Positions 33,300 to 43,284 of a stretch of 59,652 nucleotides of DNA are shown one piece after another; positions within the stretch are counted from its first letter, which is position 1; every line of letters begins with the position of its first letter. The DNA lies in the NCBI GenBank assembly GCA_947483555.1, contig CANKMW010000056.1, positions 1 through 59,652 of the forward strand, written 5' to 3'. The DNA comes from Myxococcales bacterium (GTDB taxonomy: Bacteria; Myxococcota_A; Polyangia; Haliangiales; Haliangiaceae). Both the position numbers and the translations under genes were made by a program. The notes beneath the pieces were generated by a model, which saw nothing but the letters and a program-made list of their open reading frames with translations, searched no databases and was not told the DNA's origin.

Positions 33300-34798
33300 C
33301 GCGGCAGCTCGTCGGCGATCATCAGGATGTAGCTGCGCATCAGGGCCTCGCCGCCGCGGCTGTCGACGGCGATCGAGACCGCGGCGCGGCGCCATGGCCA
33401 CGGCGACGGATCGGCGAGGTAGGGCGCGGCGCGTTCGGGGAGCTCGGTGATGGCGGCGAGCACGGCGCGTTCGCCGGCGCGGATGACCGCGGCGGTCTGG
33501 GCCCACGCCGACGGGTTGTCGCCGGGCGGCGGATCGACGAGGCGAGCGAGGTTGGCGCGGGCGGCCTCGGCCAGGAGCTGGAGCGCGGCACGGTCGACGT
33601 CGGCGCCGAGCCACAACAGCTCGCGGCCCTCGAAGCGGCCGGCGTCGGTGGCCTTGATCAGCTCGCGGTAGCTGGCCACCCGCAGCCGCGCCAGGGACAG
33701 CGCCCGCCGCATGCCGCCCTCGATGCGGGTGCCGGCCTCGAGCTCGATCGGCGCCGCCAGCGGGTGATCCCACAGGCATGCCGCGGCGACATCGACCAGC
33801 GGGTTGGCCGCGGGCGGAAAGCAGAGCAGCGCGATGTCGTCGGGGTTGTCGTCGATGGCGAACCCGTAGTGGGTGACGAAGTGCGAGTTCGCGAACTCGC
33901 CGTAGCCGAGGTGGATCTGCTCGCCCGCGGCGAGGTCGCGGGCCGCCGTGATGGCGAGGCCGCCGGCGCTGTCGTCGTAGCTCCACGTGGTGTCGCCGGG
34001 ACCGTGATCGAAGAACTCGGCGATCGGGACCATGCCGCGACAGTCGAGCCCGTCGATCATCAGCTTGAAGGTTCGCGACCCGGTCACCGCGCGGGCCCAC
34101 GCCAGGGCGGCCAGCGTCGGCGCGTCGTCGCCGAGGACCTCGACCAGGTGGGCGTGGTCGGCGGCGAGCGAGTGCCGGGCCGCGAGCACGCCGGCGCGCG
34201 CGGCGGTGGCAGCGAGGAGCATCAGGTCGGCTTCGTCGCGGAAGCCGGGCGTATCGGGCGCCGCCGGCAGGGCGTCGAGGTACGGCCGCCACGGCGAGCC
34301 AGGCTGCGCACGCTCGGCGGCGAGCCAGGTGGCGAACGGGGTCTGCTGGTTGGAGAGCCGGTCGCGCGACGGGACCAGCCGGGCGCCGAGCGGCGTGGCA
34401 TCGAGGTTGTCGTCGATGAGGATCAGGTCGCGGGGCACGAACACGATCCGCTCCTGGCGCTCGATCGGTCGCCGGGCGTGGACCGTGCGGTTGCCCGCCG
34501 GCGAGATCTGGATCTCGACGGCGTCGAACACCGCGCCGCGGGCGGCGGCCCAGGCCACGACGTCGCGGACCGCGGCCGCCCGATCGCCGGTGGGGATCGG
34601 CGCGCGCGGCCATGGCGGGGGCCCGATGGCGGCGCCGGGTTCGGCGGCGACCACGACCGGCTCGCCGAGCAGCCCGGCGATGCGATCGGCGAGCATGACC
34701 GCGGCGGCCTCGCGCTGATCGTCCCAGCGCAACGACTCGCCGTCGAGTCGCGTGCCGTACGCCACCGCCAGCCGTTCGCGCAGCGTGTCGTCGTCCAT
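33296..34798 (-). CDS. SET-domain protein 1 (Rubisco-LSMT/SETD-like lysine methyltransferase)
   Basis: 500-residue protein from ATG 34798. An N-terminal region of about 100 residues precedes the SET core. The core contains GNRTVHARRPIERQERIVFV, SPWRPYLDALPAAPDTPGF, RGMVPIAEFFDHGPGD, IHLGYGEFANSHFVTHYGFA and DDNPDD. The Tyr of YGF, catalytic in the family, is kept; Asn of the usual NH pair is Asp. About 150 C-terminal residues match the helical substrate-binding domain position. Protein-lysine methylation with S-adenosylmethionine is the family activity; the target is unknown. It lies 9 bp after serC in the same operon. Confidence 0.82.
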   Translation of the reverse strand: MDDDTLRERLAVAYGTRLDGESLRWDDQREAAAVMLADRIAGLLGEPVVVAAEPGAAIGPPPWPRAPIPTGDRAAAVRDVVAWAAARGAVFDAVEIQISPAGNRTVHARRPIERQERIVFVPRDLILIDDNLDATPLGARLVPSRDRLSNQQTPFATWLAAERAQPGSPWRPYLDALPAAPDTPGFRDEADLMLLAATAARAGVLAARHSLAADHAHLVEVLGDDAPTLAALAWARAVTGSRTFKLMIDGLDCRGMVPIAEFFDHGPGDTTWSYDDSAGGLAITAARDLAAGEQIHLGYGEFANSHFVTHYGFAIDDNPDDIALLCFPPAANPLVDVAAACLWDHPLAAPIELEAGTRIEGGMRRALSLARLRVASYRELIKATDAGRFEGRELLWLGADVDRAALQLLAEAARANLARLVDPPPGDNPSAWAQTAAVIRAGERAVLAAITELPERAAPYLADPSPWPWRRAAVSIAVDSRGGEALMRSYILMIADELPR

Positions 34799-34807
34799 GA
34801 CCGGGAG

Positions 34808-35905
34808 CTATTCGCTGCGGCCGCGGTGGCTGCGCTCGAACTGGTGCAGGAAGTCCACCAGCGCCCGCACGCCCTGGATCGGGAACGCGTTGTAGATGCT
34901 GGCCCGCATGCCGCCGACGCTGCGATGGCCCTTGAGGCCGTCGAGGCCGCGCGCCGTCGCCTGCGTGACCAGCTCGGCCTCGAGCGCCTGGTCGCGGGCG
35001 CGGAAGGTCACGTTCATGAGCGACCGACTGTCGGCGCGCGCCGTGCCGACGAACAGCGCCGACTGGTCGAGGAAGTCGTAGAGGATGCCGGCCTTGGCCC
35101 GGTTGCGCTCCGCCATCGCCGGCAGACCGCCCTGGGCCACGATCCATTCCAGGACCTCGCCGATGACGTAGATGCCGAACGTCGGCGGCGTGTTGTGCAT
35201 CGAGCTCTCGGCGGCGTGGGTGCGGTACTGCAGCATGGTCGGCAGATCGCGCGCGCCGCGCTCGAGGAAGTCGCGACGCGCGATCACCAGGGTCACGCCG
35301 GCCGGCCCCAGGTTCTTCTGCGCACCGGCGTAGATGAGCGCGTAGCGCGCCACGTCGATCGGTCGACTGAACAGGTCGCTCGAGGCGTCGCAGACCAGCG
35401 GCACCCCGGCGGGCGGCGCGGGCTCGTGGGTCCACTCGGTGCCGTAGATCGTGTTGTTGCTCGTGAAGTGGGCGTACGCGGGGCTGCTCGACCACGAGGT
35501 CTCGGCCGCCGACGGGATGTGCGCGAAGCGAGCCGCCTCGCTCGAGCACGCGATGTGGACGGTCCCGAACCGCCGCGCCTCGGCGATCGCCTTCTGCGAC
35601 CACACACCGGTGTTGCAGTAGTCGGCGGTGCCGCCGGCGAGGAAGTTCATCGGCACCTGGTAGAACTGGCTCGCGGCGCCGCCTTGCAGGAACAGCACGG
35701 CGTGGCTGTCGGGCACGCCGCCGACCGTGCGGACCAGCGCCTCGGTGCGTTCGAGCACGGCGGTGAACGCCTTGCCGCGGTGGCTGTGCTCGAGGACGCC
35801 AATGCCGGTGCCGTCGAGGTCCCAGATCGCAGCCTGGACTCGGCGCAGCACCGGTTCCGGAAGCACCGCCGGACCCGACGAGAAGTTGTACGTGCGATGG
35901 CTCAC
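34808..35905 (-). CDS. serC: Phosphoserine aminotransferase
   Basis: 365-residue class V PLP aminotransferase from GTG 35905. Hallmarks: YNFSSGPAVLPEPVL at the N-terminus, LEHSHRGKAF, FLQGGAASQFYQVPMN, CDASSDLFSRPIDV, YAGAQKNLGPAG with the PLP Lys at about residue 197, and RHS-like GHRSVGGMRASIYN. It converts 3-phosphohydroxypyruvate to phosphoserine (and, in many bacteria, acts in PLP synthesis). It is 10 bp downstream of the LeuA-like gene. No serA or serB is in the window. Confidence 0.95.
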   Translation of the reverse strand: MSHRTYNFSSGPAVLPEPVLRRVQAAIWDLDGTGIGVLEHSHRGKAFTAVLERTEALVRTVGGVPDSHAVLFLQGGAASQFYQVPMNFLAGGTADYCNTGVWSQKAIAEARRFGTVHIACSSEAARFAHIPSAAETSWSSSPAYAHFTSNNTIYGTEWTHEPAPPAGVPLVCDASSDLFSRPIDVARYALIYAGAQKNLGPAGVTLVIARRDFLERGARDLPTMLQYRTHAAESSMHNTPPTFGIYVIGEVLEWIVAQGGLPAMAERNRAKAGILYDFLDQSALFVGTARADSRSLMNVTFRARDQALEAELVTQATARGLDGLKGHRSVGGMRASIYNAFPIQGVRALVDFLHQFERSHRGRSE

Positions 35906-35915
35906 GCGTCGGCGC

Positions 35916-37201
<1,286 letters not shown>

Positions 37202-37202
<1 letters not shown>

Positions 37203-37558
37203 CACATCACCGTCGACATGATGAGGATGATGATCGCGGTCACGACGACGATGGCGGCCATGACCAGGAACCAGCCCAGGACCAGCGTGACGGCGGCCAG
37301 GCCCAGGCCGGCCAGCGGCAGCACCGGCAACCCCTCGCGGCGCGCGATCGAGACCACGGTGCCGACGCCGGCGGCGACGAAGAACGGCACCGTCATGCGC
37401 CAGTCGGGCATCGTCCACAGCGCGTCCTGGCGCAGCGTGGCCACCACGATGGCGAGCGCGCCGATCACCAGCGTGCCGAGCCCGATCGCGTGCTGCGCGA
37501 ACCAGTTGCCGGGCGCGGCGGTCGCGGGTTTCAGCGGGCGCTGGGCTTCAGGCTCCAT
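37202..37558 (-). CDS. Small four-helix membrane protein
   Basis: 118-residue protein with four hydrophobic segments: IGLGTLVIGALAIVVATL, MTVPFFVAAGVGTVVSI, LPVLPLAGLGLAAVTLVLGW and MAAIVVVTAIIILIMSTVM. The N-terminal 18 residues are hydrophilic. No family is recognised. It is embedded in the eight-gene operon, 21 bp after the DUF4388 gene and coupled to the LeuA-like gene. Confidence 0.65.
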
Positions 37559-37579
37559 GTCGACTTTATAGCGCGATCG

Positions 37580-40228
37580 CTAGCGGGCGAGGGTCAGGTT
37601 CGGCGGCGGCGGCGCACTGACGGTCAACCCGAGCGCAGCACGCAGGCGCAGGAACGCTTCCGAGCGAGCGAAGTCGAGCAGATCGCCGTTGGCGCTCGGG
37701 CTCGCGGCCAGGCGGACCGCCACCGGCACGTCGCCGCACACCAGGAGGCCGAAGCGATCGGCGGTCCGGCCCAGCGACAGCGCCCAGCGCGACAGGTTGT
37801 GATCCTGCGAACGGGCGAGCAACCGCTGCGCCAGCGCCCGCGCCTGATCGCGGGTCGGGCGATCGAGCACGGCGAGCGCTTCGCGGGCCCGGTCGTCGCT
37901 GGCGGGATCCTCGCCGACGGTCTCCTTGAACAAGGCCAGGAACAGCGAACGCACCACCCGCGCCGGTCGCGACGCGCCGGCGGCGCGGCCCGGCCACAGA
38001 TAGCTGGTCGCGCGGGCCAGCCGGAAGCCGAGATCGGGGCGGTCGGGTGCGGTCAGGGCCTCGTCGCCGGCGAGCAGCACCAGCTCGGTGGCGGCGCCGA
38101 CGTGGACGTCGCTTCCGAAGTCGGCCACCGCGTACACCGGCACCGGCGCCAGGCCGAGCAGCTCGGCGGTGTACGCGCGCAGCCGTGCGAACGGCGCCGG
38201 TAGCTCGCTGTCGGCGACCCGGGCATCGAGATCGACCGCGAGATCGGTCAGCGTGACCGGGTGCAGGGCGTGGATCGCCGGCGCGACCAGCTCGGCGAGC
38301 GCGCCGACGTCGGCCTGGTCGTCGGGGTGGCGGAGCAGGTTCCACAGCTCGCGGCTCATCGTGGTGCGGGCGCGCGGTAGCGCGCGCGGGCGCAGCGCAT
38401 CGTACTGCTCGCGGTCACCGGGCTGGTCGTCGCCGGTGGCGATGCGGACCGAGAGGGCGACGAACTCGGCGTCGGTCTCCTGGGTCGGGCGCGGCGTCGG
38501 GATGCGCCGCGACGGGCGCGGCGCGCCACCAAGCCGCGCGGCCTGGTTGAACGCCAGCCGTGCCGCCGCCGGATCGTCGAGGTGATCGGAGAGCACGACC
38601 GCCAGCCGTTGCCACAGGGCGGCCTGATCGTGCGGCGAACCGGCGCCGCTGCGCAGCAGGCGGCGGTAGAAACGCTCGATCGCCCGGTAGCGGCCGTGGC
38701 GGACGTGGATGGCGGCGACCGCGTCGAGCACGATGCGGTGCCCCGGGGCGCTGCGGGCGGCGCGTTCGAGGTGGTCGAGCGCCGCCGGCTCGTCGGCGCC
38801 GAGGGCCAGCTCGATCAGGCCCAGGTACTCGTTGGCGGTGGCCAGCTGCGGCTTCTTGCGCAGGGCGCGACCGAGGTAGGCGCGCGCCGTGTCGGCGGCC
38901 TCGTCGGTCTTCTCTTCGCGATGCCACACCGCCCAGCCCAGCGCGGCGAGCGCTTCGGGATCGTCGGGGCGCTGCGCCAGCGCCGCCTCGAGCTTGTCGG
39001 CGGCATTCTCGGCGTCGCCACGCAGCAGCAGATCGAGGCCGGCCTGCAGCAGGCGCTCGGCCTCGGCCTCCTTGCCGGTCAGATCGCCGCCGGCCAGCTC
39101 GCGGTCGTAGGCGCGCCGCTTGTCGTCGTCGAGCAGGACGTCGCGGGCCGCCTCGTAGGCGGCGTGGACCTCCTCGATCAACGCGGTGTCGCGCCCGAGC
39201 TGGAAGCGAGCGTAATAGTCGCGCGAGAACTGGCTCTGCCGTTCGGAGAGCGCGGCGGCGATGTCGAGGTCGCTGGCGTCGCGCTCGACCAGCAGCACGA
39301 CGTAGTGCTCGAGGTCGCGCAGCCGGTAGGCCTCGGCGACCAGGGCGGTTCGCGCCGCCTTGGTGGCGTCGTCGTCGAGCAGCTCGTCGACGTCGAAGTC
39401 GTCGGCACCCTCGCCCAGATCGAGCGGATCGCTTCCCGACGGCAACGGGGCCATCGTGCTGTGACCCCCGAACAGCTCGGCGTACAACGGCGAGCGCTCG
39501 CCGGTCTCCGACGAGGCCTTGAGCGCGAGCGCGGGGCCGACCTTGGGCAGCGCCGGAACCACGGCGTCGGTCAGGATCATGGCGTCGAGCAACGCCGCGG
39601 TGAGTCCTTGTTCGACCAGGCCGCGCGCCGTGATGCCCTCGGGCAGGCGCTGGGGCAGCCGGGCCACGAACACGCTGCGGAACAACGGCAAGAGCTTCTC
39701 GCCGCGGGCCGTGAGCTCGAGGAAGACGTCGGCGAGCATCTCGCTCGGCGACGACCCCTCGTTCGACGTGTCGCGCAGGCCGCCGAGCACGGTCTCCGGG
39801 ATGCCCAGGCGCGGGCCGTCGGTGTTGACGTCTCGGGTCTCGAAACGCCAGGCGCCGTCGCCCCAGCGTAGCGGCGACAGCAGCCGGTAGCGGGTCTGCG
39901 CCGAGAGCTGGGCAGCGAGCTGATCAGGCGTCAGCAGGCCGAGCTCGACCAGCGCGATGCCGAACGGCAGCCGCCGCGTGGTGGCGGTGTTGACCGCGTC
40001 GCGGTGCTGGACCTGGTTGATCACCCCGGCGGCGACCAGGAAGTGGCCGAGGGTCTCGTCGTGCGTCGGCGCGGCGATCAGATCGCCGTCGAGGATCTCG
40101 ACGGTCTTGACCACCCGCTCGCGGCGGACCAGGAAGCGCCCGGTGACCCTGGCGTCGCTCAGATCGAGCAGCACCGCCGGCAGTGGCCGCAGCTCGAGAT
40201 CACCGGCATGGGGGGCTGCGGAGGCCAT
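37580..40228 (-). CDS. DUF4388 protein with J-like and TPR regions
   Basis: About 882-residue protein from ATG 40228; GTG 40234 would give a GTGA overlap. Residues 1-170 form a DUF4388 (PATAN-like) module (VTGRFLVRRERVVKTVEI, LGHFLVAAGVINQVQHRDAV, RWGDGAWRFE). About 270-390 resembles a J domain (FSRDYYARFQLGRDTALIEE, LLDDDKRRAYDREL) without HPD. TPR-like helices follow at about 400-530 (AALAQRPDDPEALAALGWAV, AYLGRALRKKPQLATANEYL). The last 250 residues are an unassigned alpha-rich domain. DUF4388 proteins are characteristic of Myxococcota signalling/gliding systems; a scaffold role is inferred. Confidence 0.75.
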   Translation of the reverse strand: MASAAPHAGDLELRPLPAVLLDLSDARVTGRFLVRRERVVKTVEILDGDLIAAPTHDETLGHFLVAAGVINQVQHRDAVNTATTRRLPFGIALVELGLLTPDQLAAQLSAQTRYRLLSPLRWGDGAWRFETRDVNTDGPRLGIPETVLGGLRDTSNEGSSPSEMLADVFLELTARGEKLLPLFRSVFVARLPQRLPEGITARGLVEQGLTAALLDAMILTDAVVPALPKVGPALALKASSETGERSPLYAELFGGHSTMAPLPSGSDPLDLGEGADDFDVDELLDDDATKAARTALVAEAYRLRDLEHYVVLLVERDASDLDIAAALSERQSQFSRDYYARFQLGRDTALIEEVHAAYEAARDVLLDDDKRRAYDRELAGGDLTGKEAEAERLLQAGLDLLLRGDAENAADKLEAALAQRPDDPEALAALGWAVWHREEKTDEAADTARAYLGRALRKKPQLATANEYLGLIELALGADEPAALDHLERAARSAPGHRIVLDAVAAIHVRHGRYRAIERFYRRLLRSGAGSPHDQAALWQRLAVVLSDHLDDPAAARLAFNQAARLGGAPRPSRRIPTPRPTQETDAEFVALSVRIATGDDQPGDREQYDALRPRALPRARTTMSRELWNLLRHPDDQADVGALAELVAPAIHALHPVTLTDLAVDLDARVADSELPAPFARLRAYTAELLGLAPVPVYAVADFGSDVHVGAATELVLLAGDEALTAPDRPDLGFRLARATSYLWPGRAAGASRPARVVRSLFLALFKETVGEDPASDDRAREALAVLDRPTRDQARALAQRLLARSQDHNLSRWALSLGRTADRFGLLVCGDVPVAVRLAASPSANGDLLDFARSEAFLRLRAALGLTVSAPPPPNLTLAR

Positions 40229-40230
40229 GG

Positions 40231-41298
40231 TCACTCCGCCACGTGGCATGCCGCCTGGCTGCCGTTGGCGAGCGTTCGCAACGTCGGGACGTCCGTGAAG
40301 CAGGTCGCGGGCTTGTCCTTGACCGGGCAGCGAGGATGAAAGGCACAGCCAGGCGGGGGACGGAGCGCGCTGGGTACGTCGCCCTGCAGGATGATGCGCG
40401 ATCGGCGGGCCGCCGGATCGGGCACCGGCACCGCCGACAGCAGCGCCTGGGTGTACGGATGCCGCGGCTGGCGATAGAGCGCGCTGGCGGTCGCCAGCTC
40501 GACGATGCGGCCGAGATACATCACGGCGACCCGGTCGCAGATGTGCTGCACGATCTTGAGATCGTGCGAGATGAACAGGTACGTGAGGTGATCGGCGGTC
40601 TGCAGGTCCTGGAGCAGATTGACGATCTGGGCCTGGATCGACACGTCGAGCGCGCTGATCGGTTCGTCGCAGACGATGAATCGGGGGCTGACCGCGAGCG
40701 CCCGCGCGATGCCGATGCGCTGCCGCTGACCGCCGGAGAACTCGTGGGGGTAGCGATGGGCGGCGTCGGGGCGCAGGCCGACCCGCGCCAGCAGCTCGGC
40801 GACCCGCTCGTCGCGCTGGGCCCGCGAGGTGGCGAGGCGATGGATCTCGAGCGGTTCGCCGACCGTCGCGCCGACGGTCAGGCGTGGGTTCAGGGAGGCG
40901 TACGGATCCTGGAAGATCATCTGCATGCGCCGCCGCATCGGACGCAACGCCGCCTGCGGCAGCCTGGTGATGTCGTGGCCCTCGAACCGGATCGTGCCGG
41001 CGCTGGGATCGAGCAGACGGAGGACGGTGCGGCCGAGCGTCGATTTGCCACAGCCGCTCTCGCCGACCAGGCCGAGCGTCTCGCCGCCGCGGATGTCGAG
41101 GCTGACGTTCTCGACGGCGCGGACCGAGGCGTTCATGCGCGTCACGGCGCGCCACAGCTTGACCGGCAGCGGCACCGGCTCGCGCGGCCACGGCACCTTG
41201 GCGGCGAAGTGCTTCGAGACGCTGCGGATCTGCACCAGCGGCGCGGCGGCGTCATCCTCGGGGCCCGGCGCCGGCGTGGTCGCGGCGGTCGCGTTCAC
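40231..41298 (-). CDS. oppF: Oligopeptide/dipeptide ABC transporter ATPase (OppF type)
   Basis: 355-residue ATPase from GTG 41298 (GTGA with oppD). Walker A GESGCGKST, FQDPYASLNPRLTVG, signature FSGGQRQR, Walker B FIVCDEPISALD and His in FISHDLKIV are all present. The C-terminal oligo_HPY extension carries GCAFHPRCP and further Cys that bind a cofactor in this family. Cognate permeases (OppB/C) and binding protein are not in the window, so its membrane partner is unknown. Confidence 0.9.
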   Translation of the reverse strand: MNATAATTPAPGPEDDAAAPLVQIRSVSKHFAAKVPWPREPVPLPVKLWRAVTRMNASVRAVENVSLDIRGGETLGLVGESGCGKSTLGRTVLRLLDPSAGTIRFEGHDITRLPQAALRPMRRRMQMIFQDPYASLNPRLTVGATVGEPLEIHRLATSRAQRDERVAELLARVGLRPDAAHRYPHEFSGGQRQRIGIARALAVSPRFIVCDEPISALDVSIQAQIVNLLQDLQTADHLTYLFISHDLKIVQHICDRVAVMYLGRIVELATASALYRQPRHPYTQALLSAVPVPDPAARRSRIILQGDVPSALRPPPGCAFHPRCPVKDKPATCFTDVPTLRTLANGSQAACHVAE

Positions 41299-42296
41299 GC
41301 CGTGGCTCCGTACGCGACCGGGTGGTGGCAGCGCACCTGCGCCGCTCCCAGCCTGACCAGCGCTGGTTCCTTGCGCTCGCACAGCTCATCGGCGGCCGGG
41401 CAGCGATCGACGAACTTGCAGCCCAGCGGCAGCTCGTGCAGGGCCGGCACCATGCCCTTGATCTCTTGCAGTCGCCGGCGTTCGCCAACCGGCGCGTCGT
41501 CACCGGACGCGTAGCTGGGCACCGATCGCAACAGTCCGGCGGTGTAGTGGTGGCGGGGCGTGGCGAACAGCTCGGCGGTGGTCGCGCGCTCGACGACCCG
41601 ACCGGCGTACATCACCACCACCTCGTCGCAGGTCTCGGCCACGACGCCGAGGTCGTGGGTGATGAGCAAGATGCTCATCCCCAGGTCGTCCTGCAGCTTG
41701 CGTAGCAGATCCAGGATCTGGGCCTGGATGGTCACGTCGAGCGCCGTCGTCGGTTCATCGGCGATGAGCAGATCCGGCTTGCACGCCAGGGCCATCGCGA
41801 TCATCACGCGCTGCCGCATGCCGCCCGAGAGCTGGTGCGGGTAGTTGCCGAGTCGTTCCTCCGGCGACGGAATGCCGACCAGCTTGAACATCTCGGCGGC
41901 GACCACGAGCGCGTCGCGGCGCGACTTGTGCTGGTGCAGGCGCACCGCCTCGGCGACCTGATCCCCGACGGTGAACACCGGGTTGAGCGAGGTCATCGGC
42001 TCCTGGAAGATCATCGCGATCCGGTTGCCACGGATCGCCCGCATCGCCGGCTCGGGCAGGTCGAGCAGGTTCTTGCCGTCATAGTGAATCTCGCCGCCGG
42101 CGATGCGCCCCGGCGGGCTGGCGACCAGGCGCATCACCGAGAGCGCGGTGACCGACTTGCCGCAGCCGCTCTCGCCGACCACGCCGAGGGTCTGTTTGCG
42201 CGCGATCTCGAACGACACGCCGTCGACCGCTCGCACCAGGCCGCGCTCGGTCCGGAACTCCGTGACCAGGTCGCGGATCTCGAGCAACGCCCCCAT
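41295..42296 (-). CDS. oppD: Oligopeptide/dipeptide ABC transporter ATPase (OppD type)
   Basis: 333-residue ATPase from ATG 42296. Motifs: GESGCGKSV, FQEPMTSLNPVFTVG, LSGGMRQRVMIA, LLIADEPTTALD, LITHDLGVV, and a C-terminal GCKFVDRCPAADELC extension. It is the first gene of the eight-gene minus-strand operon; the preceding RRM gene is insulated by a terminator. It pairs with the OppF-like ATPase. Confidence 0.9.
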   Translation of the reverse strand: MGALLEIRDLVTEFRTERGLVRAVDGVSFEIARKQTLGVVGESGCGKSVTALSVMRLVASPPGRIAGGEIHYDGKNLLDLPEPAMRAIRGNRIAMIFQEPMTSLNPVFTVGDQVAEAVRLHQHKSRRDALVVAAEMFKLVGIPSPEERLGNYPHQLSGGMRQRVMIAMALACKPDLLIADEPTTALDVTIQAQILDLLRKLQDDLGMSILLITHDLGVVAETCDEVVVMYAGRVVERATTAELFATPRHHYTAGLLRSVPSYASGDDAPVGERRRLQEIKGMVPALHELPLGCKFVDRCPAADELCERKEPALVRLGAAQVRCHHPVAYGATA

Positions 42297-42350
42297 GCGG
42301 GGCGAAGATAGCGTGCGCTGCGCAAACCCCACAACCGCGCGGCGTGGCCG

Positions 42351-42391
42351 AAAACGCCGCGAGGCGGCCGAGTCTCCTCGGGCCGCCTCGC
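42351..42391 (-). terminator. Intrinsic terminator of the RRM gene
   Basis: On the minus strand, 42391 to 42359 folds into a 14-bp G/C-rich stem (GCGAGGCGGC...CGAG pairing with CTCG...GCCGCCTCGC, one bulged C, GAGA loop). GGCG and four T follow (plus strand AAAA at 42351-42354). It lies 20 bp past the RRM stop and upstream of oppD. It is the clearest terminator in the window. Confidence 0.8.
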
Positions 42392-42411
42392 CTTCTTCGA
42401 GCGATCGTGGA

Positions 42412-42957
42412 TCAGCCGCGACCGCGCCGGCCGCCGCGGCCGCCGTCGTCCCAGCCGCCACCACCCGCACCACCGCCACCACCACCACCGCCGCCACCCT
42501 CGTAGCCGCCACCGCCGCGGCCGCCGCCGCCGCCGCCGCGACCACCACCGCCGCCGCCATAGCCGCCACCGCCGCCGCTGCGGCCGCCGCCACCACCGCC
42601 ATAGCCACCGCCACCAGGACGGCCGCCACCACCGCCGCCGCCGCCGTAGCCGCCGCCACCACCACCGCCGGGACGGAAGCCGCCGCCGCCGCCACCGCCG
42701 CCGCCACGGGGGCGCTCGTCAGCCTGGTTGACGCGCAGCGGGCGGCCGTCGAGCATCTGGCCGTCCATGCCCTCGATCGCCTTCTGGGCCTCTTCGGCCG
42801 TGCTCATCGTGACGAAACCGAAGCCGCGCGGGCGGCCAGTCTCGCGGTCGGTCACCAGGTGCACATCCTCGACAGCGCCAAATGACTCGAAGGCGGCGCG
42901 GACGGCATCGGTGGAGGTCTGGAAGGAAAGGTTGCCTACGTACAGTCGGTTGTTCAT
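42412..42957 (-). CDS. RRM-domain RNA-binding protein with Gly-rich tail
   Basis: 181-residue protein. Residues 1-80 are one RNA recognition motif with RNP2 RLYVGNLSF and RNP1 RPRGFGFVTM. The remaining 100 residues are almost only Gly with Arg, Tyr and Pro (RGG/GYGGGGG type). This layout is that of cyanobacterial/myxobacterial cold-inducible Rbp proteins and plant GRPs. It would bind single-stranded RNA and may phase-separate. ATG 42957 starts the RRM exactly. A 327-bp non-coding leader and an intrinsic terminator make it a monocistronic unit. Confidence 0.93.
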   Translation of the reverse strand: MNNRLYVGNLSFQTSTDAVRAAFESFGAVEDVHLVTDRETGRPRGFGFVTMSTAEEAQKAIEGMDGQMLDGRPLRVNQADERPRGGGGGGGGGFRPGGGGGGGYGGGGGGGGRPGGGGYGGGGGGRSGGGGGYGGGGGGRGGGGGGRGGGGYEGGGGGGGGGGAGGGGWDDGGRGGRRGRG

Positions 42958-43284
42958 CTCGGTTTCTCTCGGGTCGGCCTCTGGTCAAACCGCGAAACGA
43001 TGGCCGTATTCGCGCACGGTGCGCAGCCTTTGCTGCCTTGAATCCACTGCTTGCCGGTATCCGTTCGCTCGCGTGTCGACGTGACGGTGGCCCGGATACG
43101 AGGCCCGGAGAGACACTAAGAGGCAACCGAGAAACACCCGACGTGCTGTGGTGCTTCCTTTGTAACGTCAACCCCGCGGGCTTTGCAAGGCTGTTGCGGA
43201 GGTCGGACCACGGACAAACTGTCGTGCACTCCTGCGGGGTTCCGGGCCCGATGGACCTACATCGACAGCCATACCGAACCCGGC
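42958..43284 (-). other. Long non-coding leader/upstream region of the RRM gene
   Basis: No frame with coding bias was found on either strand. The base composition is more balanced than nearby genes (for example TTTGTAACGTCAA, GAAACACCCG). Minus-strand TTGCAA (43191-43186) and TTACAA 17 bp downstream are a weak promoter candidate, which would give a leader of about 200 nt. Rbp and cold-shock genes often have regulated leaders; a structured leader here is only an inference. Confidence 0.4.

Noticed and set aside
32103..35603. One continuous minus-strand frame that could look like a 1166-residue fusion
   Set aside because: Its N-terminal two thirds are Arg-rich antisense-type sequence overlapping serC and SET protein 1 in other frames. 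The real gene starts at GTG 33299.
37580..41191. Long N-terminal extension of the DUF4388 protein through the oppF gene
   Set aside because: The extension is the wrong frame of oppF and is Arg/Pro-rich. The DUF4388 module starts at ATG 40228.
42430..42720. CRISPR-like or minisatellite array
   Set aside because: The periodic GCC/ACC triplets are codons of the Gly-rich tail of the RRM protein. There are no unique spacers of constant length.
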